From Epichloe hybrida (lineage: Eukaryota > Ascomycota > Sordariomycetes > Hypocreales > Clavicipitaceae), in contig JAFEKR010000004.1 of the NCBI GenBank assembly GCA_019022495.1, positions 1,426,001 to 1,490,000 on the forward strand: 64,000 nt of DNA, in the 5' to 3' direction. The translations under genes and the position numbers were made by a program. Below are positions 62,015-64,000 of this stretch, piece after piece. The first letter of the stretch is position 1. Each line of letters begins with the position of its first letter. A model generated the notes under the pieces. It ran no database searches, was not told where the DNA came from, and saw only the letters and a program-made list of their open reading frames with translations.

Positions 62015-64000
62015 CTAGTAATCTCTCTTTTTCCTTTGTGGCTAAAGAGCTTAAAAATACAATAAAAATCAGATTAAAGGAAAGTGTACATAAGTAAATC
62101 CCTTAATAGGAATCCGCTGCTCTGATTGGCCGTCGTGGCATCGGTTAATTAAATTAATCCGTTAGTCCTTGCCTAAGCTCCTATCTCCTAATATCGCGGG
62201 TCTCTTTACCTATCCTTTAATACAAATTGTTAATTCGTTTAAATTAATCAAAGAGAAAAGCAATGAATTTAGCGATGATTTGGTCATCACGTCTGCTAGA
62301 TTATCGTTGCCGTTAATCCACCTAACTTCGTAAATCTCGTGCCTCTTATATAATTAACAAAAAGCCATAATATTAATCATTAGTCTTTTCTCCTTTATAG
62401 TTCCTAGCTTCATAAGACATTTATATAATAAAAAAGAATTAGTACAGAGAATTATAGGAATTCAAGGCATCTTTAATTAATCCGTAATCTAATGTAAAGT
62501 CGTGGAAATCACGTAAGTAATATCTACGCCTTAAACCATGCTATATAACTTAGAGGCAAGCGCGCTATAAGTAACTCTCTTACTCTTTATTAAGCTATAC
62601 GTAATAATATTACCTTTCATAATAAAGGTATTATTATCTTATATTATCTCGTTACTAATCACAATCACGTATCTAATCTATAAGCTCAAATCCTTATTGT
62701 TAGCAAGCAATCCATCTACAAACACAAAGAGCTTCGCCTCCTTAAGAACCAAAGGGATATATCACAGTTCGCGTTATTAATTCTTAATCTACTATTTAAG
62801 GCATTTATTAAGGCATGTAATATCTTTTGTAAAGGGCTCTTAGTGTTAAGCTACAATTAAAAGGTTATACAAAGCCTCTAGTTAACACACAGTTACAATA
62901 TAGCTTCCTTGCGCTTGTTACTCTACGTAATCTTACTTTACCATTAAGGATTAAGGATTAACTTCCTTAATCTTCTAACTTTAACCTTTCTAGGTTAAGA
63001 TTAGCAAATTATTAGTATTCTAGGTTAAGATACAACCATTAAAGATAAGGGGATTCTTAGCGGTTAATTATTACTTTTCTTTAGCTATAAAATTAGCCTT
63101 CTAGAGCTCTTTCTCTTCTTTTTAGAAGAAGTTATCGTCGCTTAGTCCTAATATATCATTAGTTTACATTCTAATAATACCAAAGAGATTCTTATTATTT
63201 AGGGCTATGATTAACAAGTAGGGATCGTAGGTTAAGGTTATTATATTAAGGTTATCCCTATGGTAATAGAAGTACATTGCCTACTAGTAAGTTCCGGCCT
63301 CTGTAATCCTATAAAGAGGTCTAATTAATTTAATTACAGTCCCTTCTAGAAAGAGATATATAATTTGCTTTAGTAATCTCACGATAATTAGCCTCGTTAG
63401 CACCGTGTGCGATTGAGTGTAGGCTTGTGTGATATCGCGAATCCAAAGGTAAATACCTCTTCTTCTTAATAACGGAGCAATAGCTACAATTAGTTATTAG
63501 CTCGCATGTTATATTGTTAGCAATTACATTAGGATGAATTCCTTTCCTTTGTTATTATAGCCTTGTATAATAAGATAAGATTTCTTGTATAGCAAGTCCG
63601 TTCCTTTACCTTTAATCTCTCTAACTATACAAGAATCGAAGATTCTATGACCTCCGTGCTTCGCTAGGTTAAACTTAACGAATTTAAACACATTATAAGC
63701 TTATAAAGCGTTAATCTTAGCTTAATCAGACTACTTAAAGGGTTTTCCTAGGGTTATAATCCTTCCTTCTTAGCAAAGCTAAAGGGCAAGGTTCTAATTA
63801 GCCTCTTCCTTTACTATAAGGAACACTATGCTTAGCATCCCTCTAGTTATAACCTCTTAAATAAAGGCCTTCTCTTAATCTTCGTTTATAAGTATATAGA
63901 GCTAAACTAGGCTAATATCCTTCTTAGGGCTATAAGGTCTTCTTTTCCTTACTTTTATTCCTTTAGGGCATAGCAATAAGTCTTTAACTTAATAGCTTCC
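61759..64000 (-). mobile_element. Copia-B: second copia family, minus strand, cut by window end
   Basis: A 256-bp LTR is followed by a minus-strand polypurine tract (AAAGGAAAAAGAGAG, 62023-62037). An AT-rich interior resembles the RNase H/RT side of Copia-A in layout (for example the CTTACTCTTTATTAAGC segment near 62580) but differs in sequence. Its other LTR lies to the right of the window. Confidence 0.8.

Overview
The window is from a filamentous ascomycete (Pezizomycotina, plausibly Sordariomycetes; the sequence does not fix the genus). The evidence is compact host genes with short GT..AG introns (50-146 nt) carrying CTAAC/CTGAC branch sites, next to extremely AT-rich retrotransposons full of C-to-T / G-to-A changes that turn Trp, Gln and Arg codons into stops. 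This is the footprint expected of repeat-induced point mutation (RIP).

Layout. (1) 1-5008: RIP-degraded Ty1/copia element (Copia-A, + sense), cut by the window edge and ending in a 307-bp LTR. (2) 5009-37112: gene island. An AFG1-type mitochondrial ATPase is followed by a small repeat patch (8326-9720) with an unusual element whose inverted ends look like tRNA heads. Then come a membrane SH3 protein, TFIIIC90, GPI8, an F-box protein, an APH-type kinase, DPH5, SNU23, a broken small gene, a dynamin-like GTPase with a GLFG-repeat tail, ALG1, UBC7, a head-to-head pair of unrecognised paralogues, and a decayed quinone-oxidoreductase fragment. (3) 37724-64000: nested transposons. A minus-strand Ty3/gypsy (Gypsy-A) has been broken by two hAT-like non-autonomous elements (8-bp target duplications), a second inverted Copia-A copy with two 309-bp LTRs, a plus-strand gypsy (Gypsy-B, 267-bp LTRs, 5-bp duplication TTAAC) and a different copia (Copia-B) that runs off the right edge.

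Most island genes are conserved housekeeping genes of the endomembrane and RNA machinery: GPI8 and ALG1 (ER glycosylation and GPI anchoring), UBC7 (probably ER-associated degradation), DPH5 (translation factor modification), SNU23 (splicing) and TFIIIC90 (Pol III transcription). They do not form a pathway cluster. The least conventional genes are the GLFG-tailed dynamin and the paralogue pair at 33568-36436, beside the transposon border. No secondary-metabolite cluster, CRISPR array, rRNA or intact tRNA gene was seen.

Exon boundaries were deduced by eye from splice signals, frame and family alignment. Family assignments rest on motif recognition, not on database searches.
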